Source of the DNA: Jatrophihabitans sp. | Lineage (GTDB): Bacteria; Actinomycetota; Actinomycetes; Mycobacteriales; Jatrophihabitantaceae | NCBI GenBank assembly: GCA_036389035.1 | Contig: DASVQQ010000007.1 | Span: 310,001 to 374,000, forward strand | Length of the DNA stretch: 64,000 nt | Reading direction: 5' to 3' | In this document: one piece after another, positions 25,493 to 34,173 of the stretch | Layout of the letters: each line of letters begins with the position of its first letter | How positions within the stretch are numbered: position 1 is the first letter of the stretch | Notes under the pieces: model-generated | Database searches by the model: none | Seen by the model: the letters and a program-made list of their open reading frames with translations, nothing else | Told to the model about the DNA's origin: nothing | Made by a program: the position numbers and the translations under genes

Positions 25493-26020
25493 ATGCGGAT
25501 CGGCATCCACCCGGCGGTGGTCGTGATGGGTGTCTCGGGCAGCGGCAAGACCACGGTCGGGATGCTGCTGGCCGAGCGGCTCGGAGTCCCGTTCGGCGAC
25601 GCCGATGACTTTCACACCCCCGAGCTGAAGGCCAAGATGGCAGCCGGCCACCCGCTGACCGATTCCGATCGCGGGCCGTGGCTGGCCCGGCTGGCCGAGT
25701 GGCTGCGCGCCGAGCAGGACGGCTCGGTTCTGGCCTGCTCGGCCCTCAAGCGCCACTACCGCGACGTCCTCAGGACGGGATCGAGCCGCCTGTGCTTCCT
25801 GCACCTGGACGGCTCGGCCGACGTGGTCGGTGAACGGGTCGGGCGCCGGCTCAACCACTACATGCCGGCCTCGCTGGTGGACTCGCAGTACGCCAGTCTG
25901 GAGCCGCTGGGCGCGGACGAGTTCGGGGTGGCCGTCGACTTCACTCTCGGCCCGGAGCAGATCGTCGAACGGTTTCTCAAGGAGGTCAACAGCGGTGTCC
26001 CGCCGCTCCCGGCGCCGTGA
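25493..26020 (+). CDS. gntK: Gluconokinase
   Basis: A 175-residue GntK-type kinase: P-loop GVSGSGKTTVG, GDADDFHTPELKAKMAAGHPLTDSDRGPWL (substrate region), CSALKRHYRDVLR and the terminal SQYASLEPLGADE. It phosphorylates D-gluconate to 6-phosphogluconate for the pentose phosphate pathway. No gluconate transporter or dehydrogenase is adjacent, so it stands alone between core genes. An unknown carbohydrate kinase of the same family is less likely given the intact motifs. Confidence 0.93.
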   Translation: MRIGIHPAVVVMGVSGSGKTTVGMLLAERLGVPFGDADDFHTPELKAKMAAGHPLTDSDRGPWLARLAEWLRAEQDGSVLACSALKRHYRDVLRTGSSRLCFLHLDGSADVVGERVGRRLNHYMPASLVDSQYASLEPLGADEFGVAVDFTLGPEQIVERFLKEVNSGVPPLPAP

Positions 26021-26201
26021 TCTGGGCCTCCCCGCGGTCGCCGAGGGTAAGGGTCAGCCGCCGATCAGGGTTGCGGGGAGTGGGCGGCGGGCCGGGTGAC
26101 CGGCGGCGCGGTAAAGCAATAGTGGGGTACCGTCCGCCGCAGCACCGTGCAACATGGTGGTAGGACTTGGTCACCGATGGTGATCACAGACAGGAGAAGC
26201 G

Positions 26202-29045
26202 GTGGCACAGGCACGCGGGAAGAAGGCGGGCACCGGCAACAAGCTGGTGATCGTGGAATCCCCTGCGAAGGCGAAGACGATCGGCGGTTACCTCGGCGAG
26301 GGGTACACCGTCGAGGCGTCCATCGGTCATATCCGGGATCTGCCCCGCAACGCCGCGGACGTGCCGGCCGCCTACAAGGGCCAGCCATGGGCCCGGCTCG
26401 GGGTCAACACCGAGGCCGACTTCGAGCCGCTGTACGTGATCAGCCCCGACCGCAAGCAGCAGGTCAGCAAGCTCAAGGCCCTGGTCAAGGACGCCGACGA
26501 GGTCTACCTGGCCACTGATGAGGACCGCGAGGGCGAGGCGATCGCCTGGCACCTGGTGCAGACCCTCAAGCCCACCGTCCCGGTCCGCCGGATGGTCTTC
26601 CACGAGATCACCCCGGCCGCGATCGCCCGGGCGGTGGCCGAGCCGCGCGACATCGACGCCCACCTGGTGGACGCCCAGGAGACCCGCCGGATCCTGGACC
26701 GGCTCTACGGCTACGAAGTGTCGCCGGTGCTGTGGAAGAAGGTGCTGCCGCGGCTGTCGGCCGGCCGGGTGCAGTCGGTGGCCACCAGGATCGTGGTCGA
26801 GCGCGAGCGGCAGCGGATGGCCTTTCACACCGCGAACTACTGGGACATCGAGGGCAGCTTCGCCCCGGCCGTGCGCAAGGACGGCGATCCTGAGACGTTC
26901 GGCGCCACCCTGGTGGCCCTGGACGACGAGCGGATCGCCACCGGCAAGGACTTCGACCCCGCGACCGGCCGGGCCTCCCGCGAGGTGCTGCACCTGGATG
27001 AGTCCGGCGCCCGGGGTCTGGCCGCCCGGCTGCAGGGCGTCGACTTCTCGGTGACCCGGGTCGAGGAGAAGCCCTACCGGCGCCGGCCCTACCCGCCGTT
27101 CATGACCTCGACGCTGCAGCAGGAGGCCGGCCGCAAGCTGCGCTGGTCCTCCCAGGTCACCATGCGGGTGGCCCAGCGGCTGTACGAGAACGGCTACATC
27201 ACCTACATGCGCACCGACTCGACGAACCTGTCCGAGACGGCGTTGACGGCAGCCAGGTCCCAGGCCCGCGACCTCTACGGCGACGCCTACGTCCCGGCCG
27301 AGCCGCGCCACTACAGCCGCAAGGTCAAGAACGCCCAGGAGGCGCACGAGGCGATCCGGCCGGCCGGTGACTCGTTCCGGACCCCGGGCCAGCTGGCCTC
27401 GGCGCTGTCCTCGGACGAGTTCCGGCTCTACGAGCTGATCTGGCAGCGCACCCTGGCCTCGCAGATGTCGGACGCGGTCGGCACCACCATGTCGATCCGG
27501 CTGGCCGGCACCTCGGCGGCCGGCGAGCGGGCCGAGTTCGCCACCTCCGGGCGCACCATCACCTTTCCGGGGTTCCTGCGGGCCTACGTCGAGGATCAGG
27601 ATGAGACGGCCGATTCGTCCGGGGCGTCGGGCGGCTCGGGCGAGTCCGGCCGGGACGACAGCGAGAAGCGGCTGCCGCAGTTGAGCCGCGGCGACGGGCT
27701 CGCGGCGCGCTCGCTGGCGCCGACCGGGCACTCGACCAGCCCGCCGTCGCGCTACACCGAGGCCTCGCTGGTCAAGGCCATGGAGGAGCTCGGCATCGGC
27801 CGGCCGTCCACCTACGCCTCGATCATGCAGACGATCCAGGACCGCGGCTACGTCTGGAAGAAGGGCGCCGCGCTGGTGCCGTCCTGGGTGGCCTTCGCGG
27901 TGGTCGGCCTGCTCGAGGGTCACTTCGGCCGGCTGGTGGACTACGGCTTCACCGCCTCGGTCGAGAACGACCTGGACTCGATCGCCGGTGGCACCACCTC
28001 GCGGGTGGACTGGCTGCGCAGGTTCTATTTCGGCGTCAACGACGCCGAGCGGGGGGCCGAGAAGGGCGGCGACGACGGCCGGATCTCCTCCCAGGGCGGG
28101 CTGAAGAAGCTGATCGCTGAGCGGCTGGAGGACATCGACGCCCGCGGCGTCAACTCGCTGCGGCTGTTCGGGCCGGACAGTGACATCGTGGTACGGGTCG
28201 GGCGGTACGGGCCCTACGTCCAGCAGGGCGGGGCGGACTCCGAGCGCCGCGCCTCGGTGCCGGAGGACCTGGCTCCGGACGAGCTGACGCCGGAGAAGGT
28301 CGAGGAGCTGCTGTCGGCGCCCTCCGGTGACTACACGATCGGGGTCGATCCCGAGACCGGTCGCGAGATCACCGGCAAGAACGGCCGGTTCGGCCCGTAC
28401 GTGACCGACGGCGAGCGGACCGCGTCGCTGTTCAAGACGATGTCGCTGGAGACCCTGACCGTCGAGGACGCCGCCAAGCTGCTGACCCTGCCGCGGGTGG
28501 TCGGGATCGACCCAGCCGCCGAGGACCGCAAGGCCGCCGAGATCACCGCCCAGAACGGCCGGTACGGGCCCTACATCAAGCGCGGCACCGACTCCCGGTC
28601 CCTGGAGTCCGAGGAGCAGCTGTTCACCGTCACCCTGGACGAGGCGCTGGCGATCTTCGCCCAGCCCAAGCTGCGGGGCCGCCGGGCCGCCGCGGCGCCG
28701 CCGCTGAAGGAACTGGGCGTCGATCCGGTCTCGCAGAAGCCGATGGTGGTCAAGGACGGCCGGTTCGGGCCCTACGTCACTGACGGCGAGACCAACGCCT
28801 CGTTGCGGCGAGACGACTCGGTCGAGGCGCTCACCGACGAGCGGGCCTCAGAGCTGCTGGCCGACCGGCGGGCTCGCGGGCCGGCGAAGAAGGCGACCAA
28901 GCGGGCTGCGAAGAAGGCGCCGGCCAAGAAGACCGCTGCCAAGAAGACCGCTGCCAAGTCGGCTGTCAAGAAAACTGTCGCCAAGAAGGCCACCAAGGCC
29001 GCCGCCAAGAAGGCGCCCGTCAAGGCCGGCGCAGACAAGGCCTGA
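26202..29045 (+). CDS. topA: DNA topoisomerase I
   Basis: A 947-residue type IA topoisomerase that relaxes negative supercoils. The TOPRIM domain starts at once (KLVIVESPAKAKTIGGYL, then the DEDREGEAIAWHL acidic triad). Active-site Tyr335 lies in YITYMRTDSTN. Instead of zinc fingers, the C-terminus has repeated FGPYV modules (about residues 660-880). It then ends in a Lys/Ala-rich tail (about 893-947, PAKKTAAKKTAAK-like repeats), as in other actinobacterial TopA, where the tail aids processive DNA contact. The start is GTG with CAGGAGAA upstream. Confidence 0.97.
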   Translation: MAQARGKKAGTGNKLVIVESPAKAKTIGGYLGEGYTVEASIGHIRDLPRNAADVPAAYKGQPWARLGVNTEADFEPLYVISPDRKQQVSKLKALVKDADEVYLATDEDREGEAIAWHLVQTLKPTVPVRRMVFHEITPAAIARAVAEPRDIDAHLVDAQETRRILDRLYGYEVSPVLWKKVLPRLSAGRVQSVATRIVVERERQRMAFHTANYWDIEGSFAPAVRKDGDPETFGATLVALDDERIATGKDFDPATGRASREVLHLDESGARGLAARLQGVDFSVTRVEEKPYRRRPYPPFMTSTLQQEAGRKLRWSSQVTMRVAQRLYENGYITYMRTDSTNLSETALTAARSQARDLYGDAYVPAEPRHYSRKVKNAQEAHEAIRPAGDSFRTPGQLASALSSDEFRLYELIWQRTLASQMSDAVGTTMSIRLAGTSAAGERAEFATSGRTITFPGFLRAYVEDQDETADSSGASGGSGESGRDDSEKRLPQLSRGDGLAARSLAPTGHSTSPPSRYTEASLVKAMEELGIGRPSTYASIMQTIQDRGYVWKKGAALVPSWVAFAVVGLLEGHFGRLVDYGFTASVENDLDSIAGGTTSRVDWLRRFYFGVNDAERGAEKGGDDGRISSQGGLKKLIAERLEDIDARGVNSLRLFGPDSDIVVRVGRYGPYVQQGGADSERRASVPEDLAPDELTPEKVEELLSAPSGDYTIGVDPETGREITGKNGRFGPYVTDGERTASLFKTMSLETLTVEDAAKLLTLPRVVGIDPAAEDRKAAEITAQNGRYGPYIKRGTDSRSLESEEQLFTVTLDEALAIFAQPKLRGRRAAAAPPLKELGVDPVSQKPMVVKDGRFGPYVTDGETNASLRRDDSVEALTDERASELLADRRARGPAKKATKRAAKKAPAKKTAAKKTAAKSAVKKTVAKKATKAAAKKAPVKAGADKA

Positions 29046-29151
29046 TCGGTCCTCTGGCCTGCGCGGCCTCACGTCGCGCGACACGTATCGCGCGACGCGT
29101 ATCGATTTCGCACGCCTGGACGGCCGAGAGGCATACCGGTCGTTCAGGCGC

Positions 29152-29676
29152 GTGAAGTCCTGCGGCACACTGGATGACGTGGCCGGCCGATATCACCGAA
29201 TGAATCTCTCCCGCCCGGTCGGTCACGGCTCGGCGGCTTTCGAGTCGGCGTCCCGGGCGGTGCTCAGCCTGCGGATGCATAACAAGGCCGGCGTGAAGAT
29301 GAGCATGCCCGGTGACACGGTGCGCCTCGGTGACGTGGTCCGGCTGCGTTTCGGCGTCGGCCCGGTGGCGCTGAGCGGCTCCTGCGACGTGATCTCGGTG
29401 ATCGACGAGCCGCGCCGGCGGGGCTTTCGCTACCGGACCCGACCCGATCACCCTGAGGAGGGCGAGGAGAGCTTCACTGTGGACTGGGCGCCGGATGACC
29501 AGGTGGTGGTGACGGTGGAGTCCTTCGCCCGCCCGAACAAGCTGCTGATCCGGCTCGCCGGCCCGCTGGCCCGGCTGGGCGCGCTGCTGGTCAACCGCCG
29601 CTACCTGTGGGCGGTACGCAAGATCGTCGCGAGCGAGGCCGCCGGGTCGCGCCCTACCTGGATGGGACCCGCATGA
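29152..29676 (+). CDS. DUF1990-family protein
   Basis: A 174-residue protein with the DUF1990 pattern: GYHR-like opening (GRYHRMNLSRPVGHGSAAFE), VLSLRMHNKAGV, VISVIDEPRRRGFRYRT, HPEEGEESFTVDW and the terminal RRYLWAVRKIV. Members resemble small START-like domains; function unknown. The GTG at 29152 is the furthest start; inner ATG/GTG codons near 29174-29200 are possible. Its stop overlaps the next gene by 4 bp, so the two are translated together. Confidence 0.8.
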   Translation: MKSCGTLDDVAGRYHRMNLSRPVGHGSAAFESASRAVLSLRMHNKAGVKMSMPGDTVRLGDVVRLRFGVGPVALSGSCDVISVIDEPRRRGFRYRTRPDHPEEGEESFTVDWAPDDQVVVTVESFARPNKLLIRLAGPLARLGALLVNRRYLWAVRKIVASEAAGSRPTWMGPA

Positions 29677-30050
29677 GCTCAGAACCGCCGCAGCCGCTGT
29701 TCCGCGCCGTGGATGCCGTGGTGGTGCGGGTGCCCTCGTTGGAGGAGGGGCTGGCCTTCTACCACGACGCGCTGGGCCATGAGCTGCTCTGGCGCACCGA
29801 GACGAAGGTGGCGCTGGGCTTCGGCGATGCCGAGACCGAGCTGGTGCTGGCGCTGGACGTCGGGCCGGAGACCGATCTGCTGGTCGAGTCCGTGGAGGAC
29901 GCGGTGGCGGCGATGGCCCTGGCCGGCGGCTCGCTGGTCGCCGGGCCGGATGACATCGCAGTGGGAAAGGTCGCCGTGGTGAAAGACCCGTTCGGCAACC
30001 AGCTCACCCTGGTCGATCTGACGAAGGGCCGGCTGCGCCCGGGCGGCTGA
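29673..30050 (+). CDS. VOC/glyoxalase-family protein
   Basis: A 125-residue protein with paired beta-alpha-beta units: AVVVRVPSLEEGLAFYHDALGHELLW and the second unit ending VVKDPFGNQLTLVDL, where the final Asp/Glu positions and FGN turn are typical of the VOC superfamily. The ATG overlaps the DUF1990 stop (ATGA). VOC proteins include lyases, dioxygenases and resistance proteins; the substrate is unknown. The usual His near the N-terminus of glyoxalase I is not visible, so enzymatic activity is doubtful. Confidence 0.82.
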   Translation: MSSEPPQPLFRAVDAVVVRVPSLEEGLAFYHDALGHELLWRTETKVALGFGDAETELVLALDVGPETDLLVESVEDAVAAMALAGGSLVAGPDDIAVGKVAVVKDPFGNQLTLVDLTKGRLRPGG

Positions 30051-30105
30051 GCCGTCAGCGGCGCACTCCGACCGACCACCCGAACCAGCGATCGGGCAGC
30101 CACGC

Positions 30106-30474
30106 TCAGGCCTGCTGGAACTCGATCCGGTTGCCGAACGGGTCGAAGGTGTGGAACCGCCGAACGCCGGGGATCTCACCGTCGGACCGCACGCAGTCAT
30201 AGCCGGCCGCCGACAGCCGACCCTCGAGTGAATCCAGCTCGCCCACCAGGAACGCCGGATGCGCCTTGCGGGCCGGGCTGAACGGCTCCTCGACGCCCAG
30301 GTGCAGCACCGCGCTGCCAGCGCTGAACCAGCAGCCGCCGCGGCCGGCCAGCGCCGCCGGCTTCGGCTGCTCGGTCATGCCCAGCAGCGAGCCGTAGAAC
30401 GCCCGGGCGACGTCCTCGGCACCGGCCGGGATGGCCACCTGCACGTGATCGAAACCCTGGATCAGGCCGCTCAT
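30106..30474 (-). CDS. VOC/glyoxalase-family protein (second copy, distinct)
   Basis: A 122-residue VOC protein: FDHVQVAIPAGAEDVARAFYGSLLGM with the typical His, AVLHLGVEEPFSPARKAHPAFLV, and the terminal FHTFDPFGNRIEFQQ with the metal-type Glu. Glyoxalase or dioxygenase-like metal sites are therefore plausible, unlike in its convergent neighbour. It overlaps the upstream methyltransferase by 4 bp and shares its promoter and MarR-type operator. Confidence 0.85.
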   Translation of the reverse strand: MSGLIQGFDHVQVAIPAGAEDVARAFYGSLLGMTEQPKPAALAGRGGCWFSAGSAVLHLGVEEPFSPARKAHPAFLVGELDSLEGRLSAAGYDCVRSDGEIPGVRRFHTFDPFGNRIEFQQA

Positions 30475-31271
30475 GGCCGCGCCGTCCGCTCCGGCTTGTG
30501 CGCCACGACCGGCTTGTGCGCCACGACGAAGGTGCGCAGGAACGGGAACACCGTGCCGAACGGCCTGGCCGGATAAGCCTCTCGCAGCAGCGCCGCGTAC
30601 TCAGCGCTGAACCCGGCCGCCTCGTCCTCGCCCAGCGCCTGCAGGATTGGCCGCAAACCGGTGCCGCGGACCCAGTCCAGCACGGGATCAGACCCAGCCA
30701 GCACGTGCAGGTAGGACGTCTGCCAGGCGTTGACCGCCAAACCCGCCTCGGCCAGCAGCTCCAGGTACTCGGCCGGCTCGGCGACCGCGTCGTGGCGCAG
30801 CACGCCGGTCAACCGGTCCCGCCAGCGGTCCGAGTCCGCCAGCTCGCGCATCAGCCGGTGTGACGGCGAGCCGAAGTTGGCCGGCACCTGAAAGGCCAGC
30901 CAGCCGCCGGCGTTCAGCTGGCCGGCCCACCGGACCAGCAACGCCTGGTGGCCGGGAACCCATTGCAACAAGGCGTTGCTGACCAGCACGTCCATCCCGC
31001 CGGCGTCGAAGTCGGCGGCATCGGCGAGGGAGAAGCTCAGCCGGCCGCCGGTGACCGCCGACGCGCGCTCGATCATCTCCGCCGAGGCGTCCAGCCCCCG
31101 GACGGTCGCGGCCGGCCAGCGCTGGGCCAGGGTCGCGGTCAGCTCGCCGGAGCCGCAGCCCAGATCCACCACCTGGCCGGGCTGCTCGGCGGCGATCTGG
31201 CCGGCCAGGTCGAAGAACGGTCTGCTGCGCTCATCGCTGAACAGCGCGTACTGCGCCGGGTCCCATCGCAT
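30471..31271 (-). CDS. tam: Trans-aconitate 2-methyltransferase-like enzyme
   Basis: A 266-residue SAM methyltransferase. It starts MRWDPAQYALFSDERSRPF and has the SAM loop VVDLGCGSGELTATLA, GLDASAEMI and NALLQWVPGH, which closely follow Tam. Tam methylates trans-aconitate, an inhibitor of the citric acid cycle. The C-terminus carries an exact 18-bp duplication (VVAHKPVVAHKP). It is divergent from a MarR regulator with palindromic operators between them, suggesting inducible expression with the downstream VOC gene. Confidence 0.88.
   Translation of the reverse strand: MRWDPAQYALFSDERSRPFFDLAGQIAAEQPGQVVDLGCGSGELTATLAQRWPAATVRGLDASAEMIERASAVTGGRLSFSLADAADFDAGGMDVLVSNALLQWVPGHQALLVRWAGQLNAGGWLAFQVPANFGSPSHRLMRELADSDRWRDRLTGVLRHDAVAEPAEYLELLAEAGLAVNAWQTSYLHVLAGSDPVLDWVRGTGLRPILQALGEDEAAGFSAEYAALLREAYPARPFGTVFPFLRTFVVAHKPVVAHKPERTARP
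30491..30526 (-). repeat. Exact 18-bp tandem duplication in the tam 3' end
   Basis: The units 30491-30508 and 30509-30526 are identical and in frame, duplicating the hexapeptide VVAHKP near the C-terminus of the methyltransferase. Confidence 0.95.
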
Positions 31272-31296
31272 CGCGACTCCTCCAGTCCGGAAACTG

Positions 31297-31331
31297 TCTT
31301 GATATCAAGAGACTATCCTTTGATGTCAAGA
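31297..31331. promoter_or_regulatory. MarR-type operator sites between tam and the MarR gene
   Basis: TCTTGATATCAAGA (31297-31310) is a perfect 14-bp palindrome. A degenerate second copy, CTTTGATGTCAAGA (31318-31331), follows with a 21-bp period and merges into the inverted repeat CAAGA-CA-TCTTG. TTGATAT/TCAAGA-like sites are typical of MarR dimers. Both lie in the 80-bp divergent promoter region. Confidence 0.8.
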
Positions 31332-31351
31332 CATCTTGCTAGGCTGACGCG

Positions 31352-31843
31352 ATGGCTGATGAAGTGGACGCGATCGCCGCCGCATGGCTCGCCGAACGCC
31401 CAGACCTGGACGTCGCGCCGCTGCACATCCTGAGCCGGATCGGCCGGCTGGCCCAACTGCTCGACGAGCGGCGCGCGCAGGCCTTCGCCGAGCACGGACT
31501 GGCCAGTCACGAGTTCGACGTGCTGGCCGCGCTGCGCCGATCCGGCCAGCCCTACGAGCGCACCCCCGGCCAGCTGATCGAGGCCACCCACGTCACCTCG
31601 GGAACCATGACGAACCGGCTCGACCGGCTGGCCGAGCGCAACCTGATCACCAGGCGGGGACACCCCGAGGACGGCAGGCAATTGCTGGTCCGGCTAACCG
31701 CGCTCGGCAAGCGCCGAGTGGACGCGGCTTTCGAAGAGCTGTTGTCTTCTGAGCGGGCGTTACTGGGTGGGCTGTCCGAGGCCCAGCGCAGATCACTGGC
31801 CGGTGGCCTGCGCCGGCTGCTGCACACGCTGGCGGCCGGCTGA
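31352..31843 (+). CDS. MarR-family regulator
   Basis: A 163-residue winged-helix protein: ASHEFDVLAALRRSG, recognition helix THVTSGTMTNRLDRL, and the wing RRGHPEDGRQLLVRLT with the conserved Asp-x-Arg. It is divergent from the tam/VOC operon with palindromes between, so autoregulation and control of tam are likely. The N-terminus (ADEVDAIAAAWLAERPDLDVAPLHILSRI) matches the subgroup that often accompanies small methyltransferase or efflux genes. Confidence 0.92.
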   Translation: MADEVDAIAAAWLAERPDLDVAPLHILSRIGRLAQLLDERRAQAFAEHGLASHEFDVLAALRRSGQPYERTPGQLIEATHVTSGTMTNRLDRLAERNLITRRGHPEDGRQLLVRLTALGKRRVDAAFEELLSSERALLGGLSEAQRRSLAGGLRRLLHTLAAG

Positions 31844-31918
31844 GAGCGTCCGCTGCTAGGTGCGCCTCACGACAAGGCTGGGCCGATAGGCTGAGTCCGC
31901 CGAGCACGAGTGATGACC

Positions 31919-31932
31919 AGGAGTGAGCCATC
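31919..31932 (+). promoter_or_regulatory. Shine-Dalgarno site followed by a candidate ATC start
   Basis: AGGAG (31919-31923) is followed six bases later by ATC (31930-31932) in frame with the MFS-dTMP kinase gene. An in-frame TGA at 31924-31926 excludes any earlier start. The first ATG in frame is 63 bases downstream at 31993 and has no ribosome site. ATC is a rare but known initiation codon, and starting here adds 21 residues, as seen in longer N-termini of related fusions. Confidence 0.45.
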
Positions 31933-31992
31933 TCAGCCGAACCAGCCGCCGCTGCCGGTGACGCCAACGGCCCGAACCTCGACGCCACGGCG

Positions 31993-34173
31993 ATGGTGTC
32001 AGGCTCGGGCGCGATCAGGGGCGTCCTGAGGAACACCGCCTTCCGCCGGCTCTGGTACTGCACCGGGCTGTCCAGCCTCGGTGACTGGCTGGGCCTGCTG
32101 GCCACCACCGCGCTGGCCACCCAGCTGGCCACCGGCTACCAGGCCCAGAACTACGCCCTCGGCGGCGTGCTGGTCGTCCGGCTGCTGCCCGCGGCCATCC
32201 TCGGCCCGCTCGCCGGCGCCTTCGCCGACCGGTTCGACCGGCGCTACACGATGGTGGTCACCGACCTGCTGCGGTGCCTGCTGTTCCTGGCGATACCGAT
32301 CTTCTCGACCCTGCCGGTGCTCTTCGTGGCGACCTTCCTGATCGAGTGCATCGGGCTGTTCTGGAATCCGGCCAAGGACGCCTCGGTGCCCAACCTGGTC
32401 AGAAGGGATCAGCTGGAGGCGGCCAACCAGCTGAGCCTCATCACCACCTACGGGCTCACCCCGGTGCTGGCGGCTGCCCTGTTCAGCCTGCTGGCGCTGA
32501 TCTCGACCGCCTTCGCCGGGTGGTTCAGCTTCTTCGGCACCCACCAGGTCGACCTGGCGCTGTACTTCAACGCGGGCACCTTTCTGGTCGGCGCGCTGAC
32601 GGTGCTGTTCATCAAGCAGATCTCCGGCTCGCGCGGCGCCGGCCGGCCCGAAAGCCAGCCCAGCCTCTGGGCGATGCTGGCCGAGGGCGCCCAGTTCGTC
32701 CGGACGACCGGCCTGCTGCGCGGGCTGATCCTGGGCATCCTCGGGGCGTTCGCGGCCGGCGGGGCGGTGATCGGGGCGGGCAAGACCTACGTCCGAAGCC
32801 TGGGTGGCGGTGACGCCGCCTACGGGATGCTGTTCGGAACGGTGTTCGTGGGCCTGGGCCTGGGCATGGCGCTGGGGCCGCGGGTGGCCCGCGAGGTTTC
32901 CCGGCGCCGGCTGTTCGGCCTGGCCATCGTGCTGGCCGGCAGCTGCCTGGCGCTGATGGCCGTGATGCCGCACGTCGTGCTGGCGATGGGCATGGTGCTG
33001 GGCGTCGGGTTCGGGGCCGGCGTCGGCTACCTGGCGGGCATCACGCTGCTCGGCTCGGAGATCGAGGACGAGATGCGGGGCCGGGTCTTCGCCTTCATCC
33101 AGTCGATGGTGCGGGTGGTGATGATCCTGGCGTTGGCGGCGGTGCCGGTGCTGGTCGGCACCATCGGCCAGCCGCGGCTGCCCGGAACCGAGGACACCAT
33201 CGACGGCACCCGGATCGTGCTGCTGGGGGCCGGGCTGCTGGCCGTGGCGGCCGGCGTGCTGGCCTACCGGCTGATGGACCAGCGCAGCGGGGTGCCGGTG
33301 CTGGCCGATCTGGTGACGGCGCTGCGCCGGGACTCCTCGGGCCGGCGGCGGCTGCAGTCCGGCGGGGTGCTGATCGCTTTCGAGGGCGGTGAGGGGGCCG
33401 GCAAGTCCAGCCAGATCGAGCTGCTGGCCGAGACGATCCGGGCTACCGGACGCACCGTGGTGGTCAGCCACGAGCCGGGCGCCACCGTCCTGGGCCGCCA
33501 GATCCGCCGGCTGCTGCTGGACAGCGACGAGCCGATCTCACCGCGCTCCGAGGCGCTGCTGTTCGCGGCCGACCGGGCCCAGCACGTCGCCACGGTGATC
33601 CAGCCGGCGCTGGACCGCGGCGAGGTGGTGATCACCGACCGGTTCGTCGACTCGTCGCTGGCCTACCAGGGCGCCGGCCGGACGCTGGCCATGGACGATG
33701 TCAGGCGGCTGTCACGGTGGGCCACCGAGGAGCTGGTGCCCGACCTGACGGTGCTGCTCGACGTCCCGGCCGAACTCGGGCTGGCCCGGGTGCGCCGGCG
33801 GCAGGTCGGCGCCGACAGCGGCGCCGGCCTGGACCGGTTGGAACGCGAGACCCTGGAATTTCACGACCGGGTGCGGGCCGGCTTCCTGTCCTTGGCAGAA
33901 TCGGACCCGAACCGCTATCTGGTGCTCGACGCCAGCCGCCCGCTCGCCGAGCTGGCGGCCGCCATCAGCGCCAGGGTGCTCGCGGTGCTGCCCGACCCGG
34001 CCGGTGCGGGCGGCTCGCCGAGTGCCGGCGGGCCGACCGGTGTGGGTCAGCCGGCTGCCGAGACCGAAGCGGGGACCAAGACCGAAGCGGGGACCGAGAC
34101 CGAAGCGGGGACCGAGACCGGACAGGCCGCGGCTCAGCGCGGCCCACACGACGTGGCGGAGGCTGGCAAGTGA
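31993..34173 (+). CDS. tmk: MFS transporter-dTMP kinase fusion
   Basis: From the ATG at 31993, a 726-residue fusion. About residues 1-440 are an MFS-like membrane domain (AFRRLWYCTGLSSLGDWLGLL, GAFADRFDRRYTMVVTD, roughly twelve spans). About 457-660 are thymidylate kinase: P-loop FEGGEGAGKSSQ, the EPGAT block and DRFVDSSLAYQG. It would phosphorylate dTMP to dTDP. Such fusions occur next to topA in other actinomycetes; the transport substrate is unknown. The C-terminal tail is Thr/Glu-rich with an 18-bp repeat. A start at the ATC at 31930 is possible. The stop overlaps the holB start (GTGA). Confidence 0.92.
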   Translation: MVSGSGAIRGVLRNTAFRRLWYCTGLSSLGDWLGLLATTALATQLATGYQAQNYALGGVLVVRLLPAAILGPLAGAFADRFDRRYTMVVTDLLRCLLFLAIPIFSTLPVLFVATFLIECIGLFWNPAKDASVPNLVRRDQLEAANQLSLITTYGLTPVLAAALFSLLALISTAFAGWFSFFGTHQVDLALYFNAGTFLVGALTVLFIKQISGSRGAGRPESQPSLWAMLAEGAQFVRTTGLLRGLILGILGAFAAGGAVIGAGKTYVRSLGGGDAAYGMLFGTVFVGLGLGMALGPRVAREVSRRRLFGLAIVLAGSCLALMAVMPHVVLAMGMVLGVGFGAGVGYLAGITLLGSEIEDEMRGRVFAFIQSMVRVVMILALAAVPVLVGTIGQPRLPGTEDTIDGTRIVLLGAGLLAVAAGVLAYRLMDQRSGVPVLADLVTALRRDSSGRRRLQSGGVLIAFEGGEGAGKSSQIELLAETIRATGRTVVVSHEPGATVLGRQIRRLLLDSDEPISPRSEALLFAADRAQHVATVIQPALDRGEVVITDRFVDSSLAYQGAGRTLAMDDVRRLSRWATEELVPDLTVLLDVPAELGLARVRRRQVGADSGAGLDRLERETLEFHDRVRAGFLSLAESDPNRYLVLDASRPLAELAAAISARVLAVLPDPAGAGGSPSAGGPTGVGQPAAETEAGTKTEAGTETEAGTETGQAAAQRGPHDVAEAGK
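34060..34119 (+). repeat. 18-bp tandem repeat in the tmk 3' end
   Basis: Three near-identical 18-bp units (34060-34077, 34078-34095, 34096-34113) plus a partial fourth encode E/K-TEAGT hexapeptides in the disordered tail of the fusion. Confidence 0.95.
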
